The notes beneath the pieces are model-generated. The model was not told the origin of the DNA. It was given only the letters and a program-made list of their open reading frames with translations, and made no database searches. Source: Bordetella flabilis (GTDB lineage Bacteria; Pseudomonadota; Gammaproteobacteria; Burkholderiales; Burkholderiaceae_B). Taken from it: a DNA stretch of 64,000 nucleotides. The stretch is taken from positions 4,898,001-4,962,000 of the forward strand of contig NZ_CP016172.1 of the NCBI RefSeq assembly GCF_001676725.1. The letters are read 5' to 3'. Position numbers and translations under genes: made by a program. Within the stretch, counting starts at the first letter, position 1; every line of letters begins with the position of its first letter. Of this stretch, positions 43,394 to 51,369 are shown piece after piece.

Positions 43394-44350
43394 ATGCCGA
43401 CGCTTCCCCGCCTGCCCATCCGTCTCCACATGCGCCGCGCCATCGCCGCCGCGCTGGTGGCGACCTGCGCGGTAGTGGGCTGCACGCGGCTGGATGCCTG
43501 GCAGCGGGAAGCGATCTTCTCGCCTGCCCACGGCGACCAGCGCTGGTTCAGCGAGCCGCCGGAAGGCACGGAGGTCTTCGACCTGCCGGTCGCGCCGGGG
43601 CAGCATGTGCGTACCTGGTACTGGCAAAGCCCCACGCCCGGCGCGCCGACCGTACTCTACCTGCATGGCGCCCGCTGGAACCTGAACGGCAGCGCCTTTC
43701 GCATGGCCAGCTGGACTCGCATGGGCTATTCGGTGCTGGCAATCGATTACCGCGGATTCGGCGACTCCACCCGCCTGCTGCCATCGGAAGAAACGGCCGG
43801 CGAAGACGCGGCCGCCGCCATGCAGGAACTGGCGCGCCGCCAGCCGGACCCCGCGCGCCGCTTCGTCTATGGCCATAGCCTGGGCGGCGCCGTCGCCATC
43901 GACCTGGCATCGCGCAAGGACGCCCCGCGTTTCGCGGGCCTGATCGTGGAGTCCAGCTTCACCAGCATTGCCGCCATGCTGGGCACGCTGGAATGGGGAT
44001 GGGTTCCAGGCGCCAGCCTGCTCGTCACGCAGCCATTCGATTCGGTGGACAAGCTCACCGACCTGACCACGCCGGTGCTCTTCCTGCATGGCACGAACGA
44101 CCGCGTGGTCCCCCACACCATGAGCGACCAGCTCTTCGCGGCGGCGCAGCGGGTGGCGCCGAACCTGAAGCGGCTGGTGAAGATCGACGGCGCCTCGCAT
44201 TCCGGGGCCGTGCGCAGCGGTCCGGTCTACCAGGAAGCGGTGGAGTCCTTCGTGCGCGACGCCATCGCCGCCTACCATGGCGCTCCCATGCCGCAGCGCG
44301 CGCCGGTGGACGCGCGGACCGGCGCCCCGGGCGGAGCGGAGCCGTTGTAA
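43394..44350 (+). CDS. Lipoprotein alpha/beta hydrolase
   Basis: A 318-residue serine hydrolase of the alpha/beta fold (BEM46/ABHD-like). The nucleophile elbow is GHSLGG, the oxyanion region VLYLHGARWNLNG, and the later acid and His are in LHGTNDRVVP and DGASHSG. The N-terminus is a signal peptide with lipobox VVGC, so it should be a membrane lipoprotein facing the periplasm. Starts at 43394 (used) and 43430 are both possible; the second would give a more typical short signal peptide. Substrate unknown. Confidence 0.82.
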   Translation: MPTLPRLPIRLHMRRAIAAALVATCAVVGCTRLDAWQREAIFSPAHGDQRWFSEPPEGTEVFDLPVAPGQHVRTWYWQSPTPGAPTVLYLHGARWNLNGSAFRMASWTRMGYSVLAIDYRGFGDSTRLLPSEETAGEDAAAAMQELARRQPDPARRFVYGHSLGGAVAIDLASRKDAPRFAGLIVESSFTSIAAMLGTLEWGWVPGASLLVTQPFDSVDKLTDLTTPVLFLHGTNDRVVPHTMSDQLFAAAQRVAPNLKRLVKIDGASHSGAVRSGPVYQEAVESFVRDAIAAYHGAPMPQRAPVDARTGAPGGAEPL

Positions 44351-44416
44351 ATATATTAAGCAGCCATTAGACTGCCCCATCGGCGCGCGAGCCGCGCCCT
44401 CTCCAAGGAGAAGACG

Positions 44417-45328
44417 TTGAACCGTACGCGCTGGCAAGGGGTCTTTCCCGCCGTCACCACGAAGTTCCATGAAGACGAATCGCTGGACCATGATGAAATG
44501 CGCCGGCATTTCAGCTTCCTGATCGACAACGGCGTGCACGGGATGGTGACCTGCGGATCCCTCGGCGAGGCCAGCACGCTGTCCATGGAAGAAAAACTGG
44601 CGGTGGCCAGGACCGCCGTCGAAGTCTCCGGAAGCCGCATTCCGGTACTGGCCAACGTTTCGGAAACCAGCACGCGGGATGCGCTGCGCTACGTCAAGGC
44701 CGCGGTGGACCTGGGCGTGGACGGCTTCATGGTCATGCCTTCGGTGCTGTATGTCGCCGATGCGCGCGAGGCCATGCAGAACGTGCGCACCATCGCCGAA
44801 GCCGCCCGCAAGCCGTGCATGATCTACAACAATCCCGTGGCCTACCGGGTCGACCTGAAACCGGAGGACATGGCCCAGTTGGCCGACTGCGAATGGCTGG
44901 CCGCCATCAAGGAAAGCACGGACAACATCCGCCGCATTACCGACCTGCGCAATGCGCTCGGCACGCGCTACCAGTTGTTCATCGGGGTGGACGACCTTTC
45001 GTTCGAGGCGCTCGCGCTGGGCGCAGACGGCTTGCTGGCGGGCCTGGTCACGGCCTTCCCGCGCGAGACCGTCGCGCTCTACGACCTGATGAAGGCCGGC
45101 GAGTGGGCGCAGGCGCTCAAGCTCTACCAGTGGTTCACCCCCCTGCTGCATCTGGATGTATCGACCAAACTGGTGCAGAACATCAAACTGGCCGAAGCCA
45201 TGGCGGGCGTCGGCAACGAGCATGTCCGGCGCCCTCGCCTGCCGCTGGCCGGCGAGGAACGGGCCCGCGTGGAGGCCATCGTCAGGGCCGCGCTGGAAAG
45301 CCGGCCGCAGGCTTATCGTTCGCAATGA
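44417..45328 (+). CDS. Dihydrodipicolinate synthase (DapA) family lyase
   Basis: A 303-residue class I aldolase-type enzyme. The Schiff-base Lys is in AAIKESTDN, the catalytic Tyr in MIYNNPVAY, and the family start GVFPAVTTKF is clear. It reads from TTG, supported by AAGGAG seven bases upstream. It is not obviously the housekeeping DapA: the residues around the substrate pocket (GSLGEASTLS) resemble those of catabolic members that act on sugar acids or related 2-keto acids. It is paired with a GntR regulator 43 bases downstream, as in catabolic units. Confidence 0.85.
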   Translation: MNRTRWQGVFPAVTTKFHEDESLDHDEMRRHFSFLIDNGVHGMVTCGSLGEASTLSMEEKLAVARTAVEVSGSRIPVLANVSETSTRDALRYVKAAVDLGVDGFMVMPSVLYVADAREAMQNVRTIAEAARKPCMIYNNPVAYRVDLKPEDMAQLADCEWLAAIKESTDNIRRITDLRNALGTRYQLFIGVDDLSFEALALGADGLLAGLVTAFPRETVALYDLMKAGEWAQALKLYQWFTPLLHLDVSTKLVQNIKLAEAMAGVGNEHVRRPRLPLAGEERARVEAIVRAALESRPQAYRSQ

Positions 45329-45371
45329 GCGTGCGCCACGTACCGCTGCGCTTGCCGCGGGAGCTTCGCGC

Positions 45372-46022
45372 ATGACCGGCGCCGTACCGAAGCGGCGGGC
45401 CGCCGACGTCGCCTACGACATCATCGAAAGCATGATCGCCACGCTGCAGCTGCTGCCGGGCAGCCCCGTGGTCGAGGCCGACCTGGTGCAGCGGACCGGC
45501 CTGGGCCGCACGCCGTTGCGGGAAGCCCTGCTGCGCATGGTGAGCGCCGGCCTGATCACGCAGGAACCCCGGCGCGGGCTGCGCGTGTCCAACGTCGAGT
45601 TGTCCGACTACCTGGACCTGCTGCAGACCCGCAGGTCGCTGGAGCACTTGATCGCGACGTCGGCGGCGCGGCGTGCCACGCCGCCGCAGCGGCACGGCAT
45701 TGTCGACTGTGCGCGGCATATGATGCGCGCCGCCACGAGCGGCAACCTGGACGACTACATGCAGGCGGACCAGATGCTGGACCACGCCTGCCATGACGCC
45801 TGCCGCAACGTATCGGCGGTGACGGCCGTCACCCCGCTGCTTATCCAGTGCCGCCGCTTCTGGTACGCCTACCAGCATGAAGGGGATGTCAACGAAGGCG
45901 CCCGGCTCCACATGGCCATGGCGGAAGGCATCGCCAGCGGCGACGAGCACGCCGCATTGGGCGGCGCCAACGCATTGATGGACTATCTGGAAGCGTTCGC
46001 GCGCAAGGTGATCGACGCGTAG
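45372..46022 (+). CDS. GntR-family transcriptional regulator (FadR/FCD type)
   Basis: A 216-residue regulator. The N-terminal winged helix is clear (LLPGSPVVEADLVQRTGLGRTPLREALLRMVSAGLI), followed by an all-helical FCD ligand domain (about residues 80-215) with metal-binding-type Asp and His residues (YMQADQMLDHACHDACRN, ARLHMAMAEG). A GGGAG site precedes the ATG. It probably controls the DapA-family gene directly upstream; the ligand may be that enzyme's substrate or product. Confidence 0.88.
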   Translation: MTGAVPKRRAADVAYDIIESMIATLQLLPGSPVVEADLVQRTGLGRTPLREALLRMVSAGLITQEPRRGLRVSNVELSDYLDLLQTRRSLEHLIATSAARRATPPQRHGIVDCARHMMRAATSGNLDDYMQADQMLDHACHDACRNVSAVTAVTPLLIQCRRFWYAYQHEGDVNEGARLHMAMAEGIASGDEHAALGGANALMDYLEAFARKVIDA

Positions 46023-46031
46023 GTCCGGGGG

Positions 46032-46889
46032 TCAGTCCGCATCCCGGTTCGCGGCATAGCGTGCGATACGCAGGCGGTTGCGCAGCAGCCATTCCGCCAG
46101 CCCCGGGCCGGACAGGACCTGGTATTCGGCGCCGCGTTGCGCCGCCATGCCGCGCCCGCCGGCCGCGGGCAACGCGGGATGGCACATCAGCAGGTCGCCG
46201 TCGCAGGCATTGCGCAGCCATAGTTTGAGCAGGCCATCGTAGGCCTGCGCGCCGCCCTGGAAATCGTAGACGCCCAGCAGCCGCCGATTGGTGCGGAGGC
46301 CGGCTGCGCCCGCCGCCCTGGCGAAGGCGCCGGCGCCCAGCGCGCCGATGATTCGCGCCTTGCGCCGCAAGGCCTCGGGCAGGCCATCCAGCCGCCCCGG
46401 CACCGTGCACCGCAGCCACGGGCCCTTGCCGGTATAGCGCCGCGCCACCACGGCCAGCAGCGCGCTGCGGATCTGCGGCAACTGGTGGACGTGCTGGTGG
46501 CCGTCGATGAAGTCGGGCGCGCGGCCCATTGCCGATTCGAAGGCGTCGAGCTGGCGGTCGATCTGCCGGGTGATGCGGCCGGCATCCAGCACATGCGCAT
46601 AGGCACACGCGATCAGGCGCGGCAGCGGCAGATAAAGCCCGGACTCGCCCAGCGCCTCGGTGAAATTCAAATGCACGCCGGTATCCACATCGGCCTGCCG
46701 CAACCGCGGCGCATCCTGGCGGAAGGAAGGTGCGTGGCTCAGGCACGCGACGGCGCTGAGGCGGCCAGCGTGCGCGAGCGCAATCACGCCATCGTTGATC
46801 GCCGTGTTCATGCCAAAATCGTCGGCGCATACGACAATGCGCCTGACCCCGGCACCCACCTCCGCCGGTCCACCCGAACCCGTTTCCAT
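46032..46889 (-). CDS. lgmC: ChbG/YdjC-family deacetylase, LgmC-like
   Basis: A 285-residue carbohydrate deacetylase. The metal site of the family is visible: VVCADDFGMN near the start, the paired His in FIDGHQHVHQLP, and CHPALP late in the protein. In Bordetella pertussis a protein of this family (LgmC) is proposed to remove the acetyl group from undecaprenyl-phosphate-GlcNAc, so that glucosamine can be added to lipid A. The three partner families lie next to it here. Its start is only 12 bases from the start of the divergent GtrA gene, so each promoter must lie inside the other gene. Confidence 0.75.
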   Translation of the reverse strand: METGSGGPAEVGAGVRRIVVCADDFGMNTAINDGVIALAHAGRLSAVACLSHAPSFRQDAPRLRQADVDTGVHLNFTEALGESGLYLPLPRLIACAYAHVLDAGRITRQIDRQLDAFESAMGRAPDFIDGHQHVHQLPQIRSALLAVVARRYTGKGPWLRCTVPGRLDGLPEALRRKARIIGALGAGAFARAAGAAGLRTNRRLLGVYDFQGGAQAYDGLLKLWLRNACDGDLLMCHPALPAAGGRGMAAQRGAEYQVLSGPGLAEWLLRNRLRIARYAANRDAD

Positions 46890-46901
46890 GGATGTCTTCG
46901 A

Positions 46902-47297
46902 ATGCGGTCCCTGATCCGCCAACTCAGCTGGTTCATCGCCGTTGGCTGCGCAGCCGCCGCCACCCACTGGCTGGTGGTCGTGGCGTGCGTCGAAGCGATG
47001 GATGCCCGGCCATTGCTGGCGAACGTCCTGGGCTGGCTGGTGGCTTTCTGCGTGTCCTTCAGCGGTCATTATCTGCTCACTTTCCGCCACCAGGCGGGCG
47101 CGTGGCATGTGGCGGCCGTGCGTTTTTTCTGCATCTCCGCCGGTGGGTTCGCCATCAATGAGCTGACATACGCCTGGCTGCTGCATCGTACGGCCTTGCG
47201 GTACGACGTCCTGCTCGCGCTGGTGCTGTTGGCCATTGCCGTGCTCACCTTCCTGTTCAGTCGGTTCTGGGCATTCCGCCGCAATGCTGCGACTTGA
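46902..47297 (+). CDS. lgmD: GtrA-family small membrane protein, LgmD-like
   Basis: A 131-residue protein with four membrane segments (LSWFIAVGCAAAATHW, ANVLGWLVAFCVSF, FFCISAGGFAINEL, VLLALVLLAIAVL), typical of GtrA flippases that turn undecaprenyl-phosphate-linked sugars across the inner membrane. In the lgm system this role falls to LgmD. The ATG at 46902 follows GGATG weakly. The 3' end overlaps the end of the glycosyltransferase gene at 47257 on the other strand by 41 bases. Confidence 0.75.
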   Translation: MRSLIRQLSWFIAVGCAAAATHWLVVVACVEAMDARPLLANVLGWLVAFCVSFSGHYLLTFRHQAGAWHVAAVRFFCISAGGFAINELTYAWLLHRTALRYDVLLALVLLAIAVLTFLFSRFWAFRRNAAT

Positions 47298-48855
47298 ATG
47301 CCTGGTTCGGAACGACGCGCCATAGCGCGCGCTTGCCGCTCACGGCATAGGTCGGCACGCCGCGCAAGGCGCCGTATTGCTCCTGGTCGTCTTCCGGGTT
47401 GCCCCAGAACCAGAAGGTCCGATCCGCCGGCGCGGCGCACAGGCGCGCCTGCAACTCATCGGGCGAGATCAGCGTGCGCCGCATTACCTCGGGACGGAAT
47501 TGCCCGGCGTCATAGAGCTCCTTGCGCCAGTTGTCGCGCAAGGGGATCTCCGGGTTGTCCCAGTTGTCGACCACCCATGCGGGGCGCGGGTCGCGCAGCG
47601 CCATCGGCAGATCATACGAATAGGCGTGCAGCATCACCACCTGGTCGCCGGCGCGGAAGTCCGCCGCGGCGCGCCGTGCCAGGGGCGCGGCATTCGGCCG
47701 TGCGTAGATGGTCGAGAGCCCCGTCGCCAACAGGCAGACCGCGACGGCCGCGACCAGGGAGCTGCGATAGCTGCGCCGCGCGTTTTCCGCGTCCTGGCCG
47801 GCCAGGGCGGCGACGATCACTTCGGCGACCAGCGCGGCCAGGGGCGGCAGTGTCGGCAGCACATAGCCGATCAGCTTGGAAGCCGGAATCGAAAAGAACA
47901 CCAGCACGATCGCGATCCACACCGCCATCAGGACGCGCAGGGCATGCGCGTCGGTAGCGCGGTCCACCCAGAAAACCTTGCGGAACACGCCGCCCAGCCA
48001 GAATGTCCACGGCAGCGCCAGGCCCGCCACCACGGGCAGATAGAACCAGAAGGGCTGGCGGTTGTTGAAGGTCGCTTCGGCGAAGCGGTCGAACTGCTGG
48101 TAGACAAAGAAATAATGAAAGAACCCGGGATAGTCTTTCTGCACCACCCAGAACCACGGCAGGCACACCGCCAGAAACGCCACGATGGCCGGGGGCCATA
48201 GCAGCGCCCCCAAACCGCGCCAGCGGCGCAGCAGCACGATCCACAGCAGCAGGATACCGCCGGGCAGCACCATGCCGATCAGCCCCTTGGACAACACGCC
48301 GAGAGCGGCCAGGACCCCTGTCGCGACCGACATCGCGCGGTACGGTTCGCCGCGCGTGGCGCGCAGTACCGTGTCGGCGCCGGCCAGCGTCGTCAGGGTG
48401 ATCATGCCGGCGACCAGCATGTCCAGATTGGCGAATTGCGATCCGCCGTAGAAGAAGGGCTGCGTCACCAGCACCAGCAAGGCCACCGTCGCCGTCCCGG
48501 CGCCGCGATAGCGGCGCATGAAGGCGTACAGCGCGACGGCGGCGGCCCAGGCGGCCAGCCACGAGGGCACGCGCGCCGCCCATGGATGCACCCCGAAGAC
48601 GCTGAACGAAGCTTCGGCCAGCCAGTAGTACAGCGGCGGCTTGTGGAAGAACGGCAGGCCGTTGAGCAGCGGCACGCCATGCTCGCCGGCACGCAGCATC
48701 TCCCACGCCACGCCGGCATAGCGGCCTTCGTCGGGCAGCGTCATGGGCCGCAGCCACGAAAGCCAGGCCAGCCAGATACCGGTGAACAGGAAAAGCCAGT
48801 TCCTGGACGGCGCCTGCAGACGGCGCATCCAGCTTCCCGCGACAGTAGAAGTCAT
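47257..48855 (-). CDS. lgmB: ArnT-like lipid A glycosyltransferase, LgmB-like
   Basis: A 532-residue GT39/GT83-type membrane enzyme with about eleven membrane segments in the first 400 residues and a soluble periplasmic C-terminal domain. The catalytic loop is clear: PMTLPDEGRYAGVAWEM with the Asp-Glu pair, then FFHKPPLYYW. ArnT enzymes move an aminosugar from undecaprenyl phosphate to lipid A phosphates; the Bordetella version (LgmB) uses glucosamine and lowers binding of cationic peptides. It begins right after the stop of the GT2 gene (stop and start are adjacent), so the two are coupled. Confidence 0.82.
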   Translation of the reverse strand: MTSTVAGSWMRRLQAPSRNWLFLFTGIWLAWLSWLRPMTLPDEGRYAGVAWEMLRAGEHGVPLLNGLPFFHKPPLYYWLAEASFSVFGVHPWAARVPSWLAAWAAAVALYAFMRRYRGAGTATVALLVLVTQPFFYGGSQFANLDMLVAGMITLTTLAGADTVLRATRGEPYRAMSVATGVLAALGVLSKGLIGMVLPGGILLLWIVLLRRWRGLGALLWPPAIVAFLAVCLPWFWVVQKDYPGFFHYFFVYQQFDRFAEATFNNRQPFWFYLPVVAGLALPWTFWLGGVFRKVFWVDRATDAHALRVLMAVWIAIVLVFFSIPASKLIGYVLPTLPPLAALVAEVIVAALAGQDAENARRSYRSSLVAAVAVCLLATGLSTIYARPNAAPLARRAAADFRAGDQVVMLHAYSYDLPMALRDPRPAWVVDNWDNPEIPLRDNWRKELYDAGQFRPEVMRRTLISPDELQARLCAAPADRTFWFWGNPEDDQEQYGALRGVPTYAVSGKRALWRVVPNQAFKSQHCGGMPRTD

Positions 48856-49887
48856 TTACTTGGTGAGGTTTTTTTCTGTGAATACCTTGCCGTGCTGCTC
48901 GCGCACCACGTACAGGGGCCGGCCTTTGACCTCGTCGAAGATGCGGCCGACATACTCGCCCACGACGCCAAGCGACAGCAGGTTGATGCCCGCGAAGAAC
49001 AGCAATGCGGTGACGATGGTGGTCCAGCCGGAGACGGCGTTGCCATCGACCCAGTAGTCCACCACCAGGTAACAGCCATAGGCGAAGGACATCAGGGCGA
49101 ACACGAAGCCGAGCACCGTCACCATGCGCAGCGGCCAGGTGGTGAACGCCGTCAGCCCGGCGAACGCCAGCTTGAAGAGCTGCCTGCCGTTGAAGCGACT
49201 GTCGCCGTGTATCCGCTCGGCCGGCGTGTACGGCAGCGCTTCGGCGCGGAAACCGACCCACGCATACAGTCCTTTCATGAAGCGCGTGCGTTCGGGCAGC
49301 GCATTGAGGGCCTGCACCACCCGGCGGTCCATGAGGCGGAAGTCGCCCGCATGCGCAGGCACTTCCACGCCGCGGCCTTCGCTCAACAGGCGATAGAAAA
49401 GATTGGCGCCAGTACGCTTGAGCCAATGTTCCGACTCGCGGTGCTGACGGACGGCATAAACCATGTCGGCGCCCGCCCGCCAGCGCGCCAGCATCTCGGG
49501 GATAAGCGCCGGCGGATGCTGCATATCGGCGTCCAGGCAGATGACCACGTCGCCGGTCGAAGCTTCCAGGCCCGCGCTCAGCGCGGCTTCCTTGCCGAAG
49601 TTGCGCGACAGCTGGATATAGCGGAAGCCGTCGATCGCCGACCATTCGCGCATCAGTTCCGGCGTACCGTCGGTGCTGCCGTCGTCGGTGACGATGACTT
49701 CCCAGGACGTGCATAGCCGACCCAGCATGGCGAGCAGCGCGGGCAACAGCACGCGCAGGTTGTCCCGCTCGTTCAGGCAGGGCACCACGCAGGAAATGCG
49801 GATGTCCTGGGGATCGGCCTTGCGGGATAGTGTTTCGGTGGTAAGCGTGCGCGGCGCGAACGCTTCGGAGCGGGCTTCAATATGCAT
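48856..49887 (-). CDS. lgmA: GT2 polyprenyl-phosphate glycosyltransferase, LgmA-like
   Basis: A 343-residue family 2 glycosyltransferase of the DPM1/GtrB/ArnC type. The catalytic domain (about residues 30-250) has CVVPCLNERDNL, VTDDGSTDGT, the nucleotide-sugar LDADMQHPP motif, and the FRLMDRRV loop. Two membrane segments follow (near VLGFVFALMSFAYG and TALLFFAGINLLSL). It should load a sugar, probably GlcNAc in the lgm system, onto undecaprenyl phosphate at the cytoplasmic face. ATG at 49887 is used; earlier starts run into non-coding sequence. Confidence 0.82.
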   Translation of the reverse strand: MHIEARSEAFAPRTLTTETLSRKADPQDIRISCVVPCLNERDNLRVLLPALLAMLGRLCTSWEVIVTDDGSTDGTPELMREWSAIDGFRYIQLSRNFGKEAALSAGLEASTGDVVICLDADMQHPPALIPEMLARWRAGADMVYAVRQHRESEHWLKRTGANLFYRLLSEGRGVEVPAHAGDFRLMDRRVVQALNALPERTRFMKGLYAWVGFRAEALPYTPAERIHGDSRFNGRQLFKLAFAGLTAFTTWPLRMVTVLGFVFALMSFAYGCYLVVDYWVDGNAVSGWTTIVTALLFFAGINLLSLGVVGEYVGRIFDEVKGRPLYVVREQHGKVFTEKNLTK

Positions 49888-50158
49888 GGCAATCGCAGAG
49901 TAGGGAACTGCTGCGACGCAGTATCGGCCCCCCGCCGTCGAATTTTCATGAAATGAAAACGAAGTCGGACCCGACCCTTGCAATCGGCGCCCGCGCGGCG
50001 CGGCGCCGTGATGCGCCCGCCATGCACCGCTTTGGAGCATCGAGCGCGTTGTGGCGCCGTGCCGGTTCGCCGGTGGCGACGCACGCCTGCCCGCCGGCCG
50101 GCATGATGTCCCGCGCGCCTCCGCCCCGTAAGGGATCCCGCTTCAGGACGGGTCGGTA

Positions 50159-50216
50159 TTGTAAATAGCGGCCAAACGTCCTAGCATAGGTAGAACGATT
50201 TACTAAATCGTTCTAC
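50159..50216 (+). promoter_or_regulatory. Promoter with overlapping 27-bp palindrome before the TRAP genes
   Basis: A plausible sigma-70 promoter, TTGTAA (50159-50164) and TAGCAT (50182-50187), with a 17-base spacer. It is followed at once by a perfect palindrome with 13-bp arms around a central C (50190-50216; each arm is GTAGAACGATTTA or its complement). The palindrome covers the expected transcription start, so a bound repressor would block initiation. The LacI-type regulator in the same cluster (53281) is the obvious candidate. The rest of the 353-base gap back to 49888 shows no gene. Confidence 0.7.
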
Positions 50217-50240
50217 TACACCTATAACGGAGACAAGACA

Positions 50241-51269
50241 ATGACCCTGCCTGCCCTTTCCCGCCGCACTTTCCTCAAGACCACGGCCGGCGCCGGCGTT
50301 GCCCTCGCCGCGCCGCGGCTGATGGCCGCGCCCGCCACCGTCGCGCTGCGCTGCTCCATTTCGCAGCCCGCCGACCAGAATTCGGCCCAGTACATCTGGT
50401 ACGAGCGCTTCGCCGCGGATCTCAAGCAGTCCGTGGGCGACCGCATTCGCGTCGACATCTTCCCGAATGGACAACTCGGGAAGGAGTCGGACGTGGTGCA
50501 GCAGGTCAGGCTTGGGTCCATAGACATGATGATCACGGGCAGCTCCATCTGGGCCACGGCACTGCCGGAGCTTGCCTTGCTGGACATGGGCTTCGTCTTC
50601 GACAGCTGGGACCACGTAAACAAGTCGGTCGACGCGGGCGTGGGCGAGCAGTTCAACAAGCTGCTGCAGGCGCGCACGGGCTGCACCTTCATTGGATGGG
50701 GCAACCACTTCAATGCACGCAGCGTCTACACCAAGAAAGTGGTCGAGCACGACGCCGACCTGAAGAACGTCAAATTGCGCGTACTGCCCACGCCCATCTT
50801 CGTCGAGACCTTCAAGCTGATGGGCGCCATTCCGACGCCGATCCCGATCAATGAGCTGTACACGGCGGTGCAGACCGGCGTGGTTGACGGTTTCGAGCAC
50901 GACGCGGCCACGGTGCTGTCGAGCAAGTTCAACGAGGTGGTCACCAACTGCTGGCTCACCAACCACCTGTTCAGCCCGTCCATCACGGCCATCGGCAAGC
51001 GCGGCATGAGCAAGCTCCCCAAGGACCTGGCGCCGGCCTTCCTGAAGGCGGCCACCGAGGCCTCCCAATACCAGCGCCAGGTGGCCGGCAGCAAGGGCAC
51101 CGAAGCCCTTGCGGCATTGCAGAAGGGTGGCATCCAGTTCCACCCCATGGACCCCGCCGAACGCCAGCGGATCCGCCAGACGATGGAAGACAAGCTGTGG
51201 CCCGGCGTGACGGCGCAGTATCCGGTCACCAAGCCCATGCTCGACATCATCAACCAGTCGCGCGCCTGA
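50241..51269 (+). CDS. TRAP transporter substrate-binding protein (DctP family)
   Basis: A 342-residue periplasmic receptor with a twin-arginine-type signal (SRRTFLKTTAGAGVALAAP). The DctP fold is recognisable, including the strand and Arg region KLRVLPTPIFVETFKLMGAIPTPIP and NELYTAVQTGVVDGFEH. It delivers a carboxylate-type solute, such as a sugar acid, to the TRAP permease encoded 100 bases downstream. AACGGAGACAAG precedes the ATG. Expression is probably controlled at the palindrome just upstream. Confidence 0.92.
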   Translation: MTLPALSRRTFLKTTAGAGVALAAPRLMAAPATVALRCSISQPADQNSAQYIWYERFAADLKQSVGDRIRVDIFPNGQLGKESDVVQQVRLGSIDMMITGSSIWATALPELALLDMGFVFDSWDHVNKSVDAGVGEQFNKLLQARTGCTFIGWGNHFNARSVYTKKVVEHDADLKNVKLRVLPTPIFVETFKLMGAIPTPIPINELYTAVQTGVVDGFEHDAATVLSSKFNEVVTNCWLTNHLFSPSITAIGKRGMSKLPKDLAPAFLKAATEASQYQRQVAGSKGTEALAALQKGGIQFHPMDPAERQRIRQTMEDKLWPGVTAQYPVTKPMLDIINQSRA

Positions 51270-51369
51270 GCGCCCTCCGACAGCCGGACCACGCGCGACG
51301 GCATGCGCGGCAACGCCATGCCCGCCGGATGCGCCGGCACGATGCCGCCCTGGCGGCAGGGATGACAGC

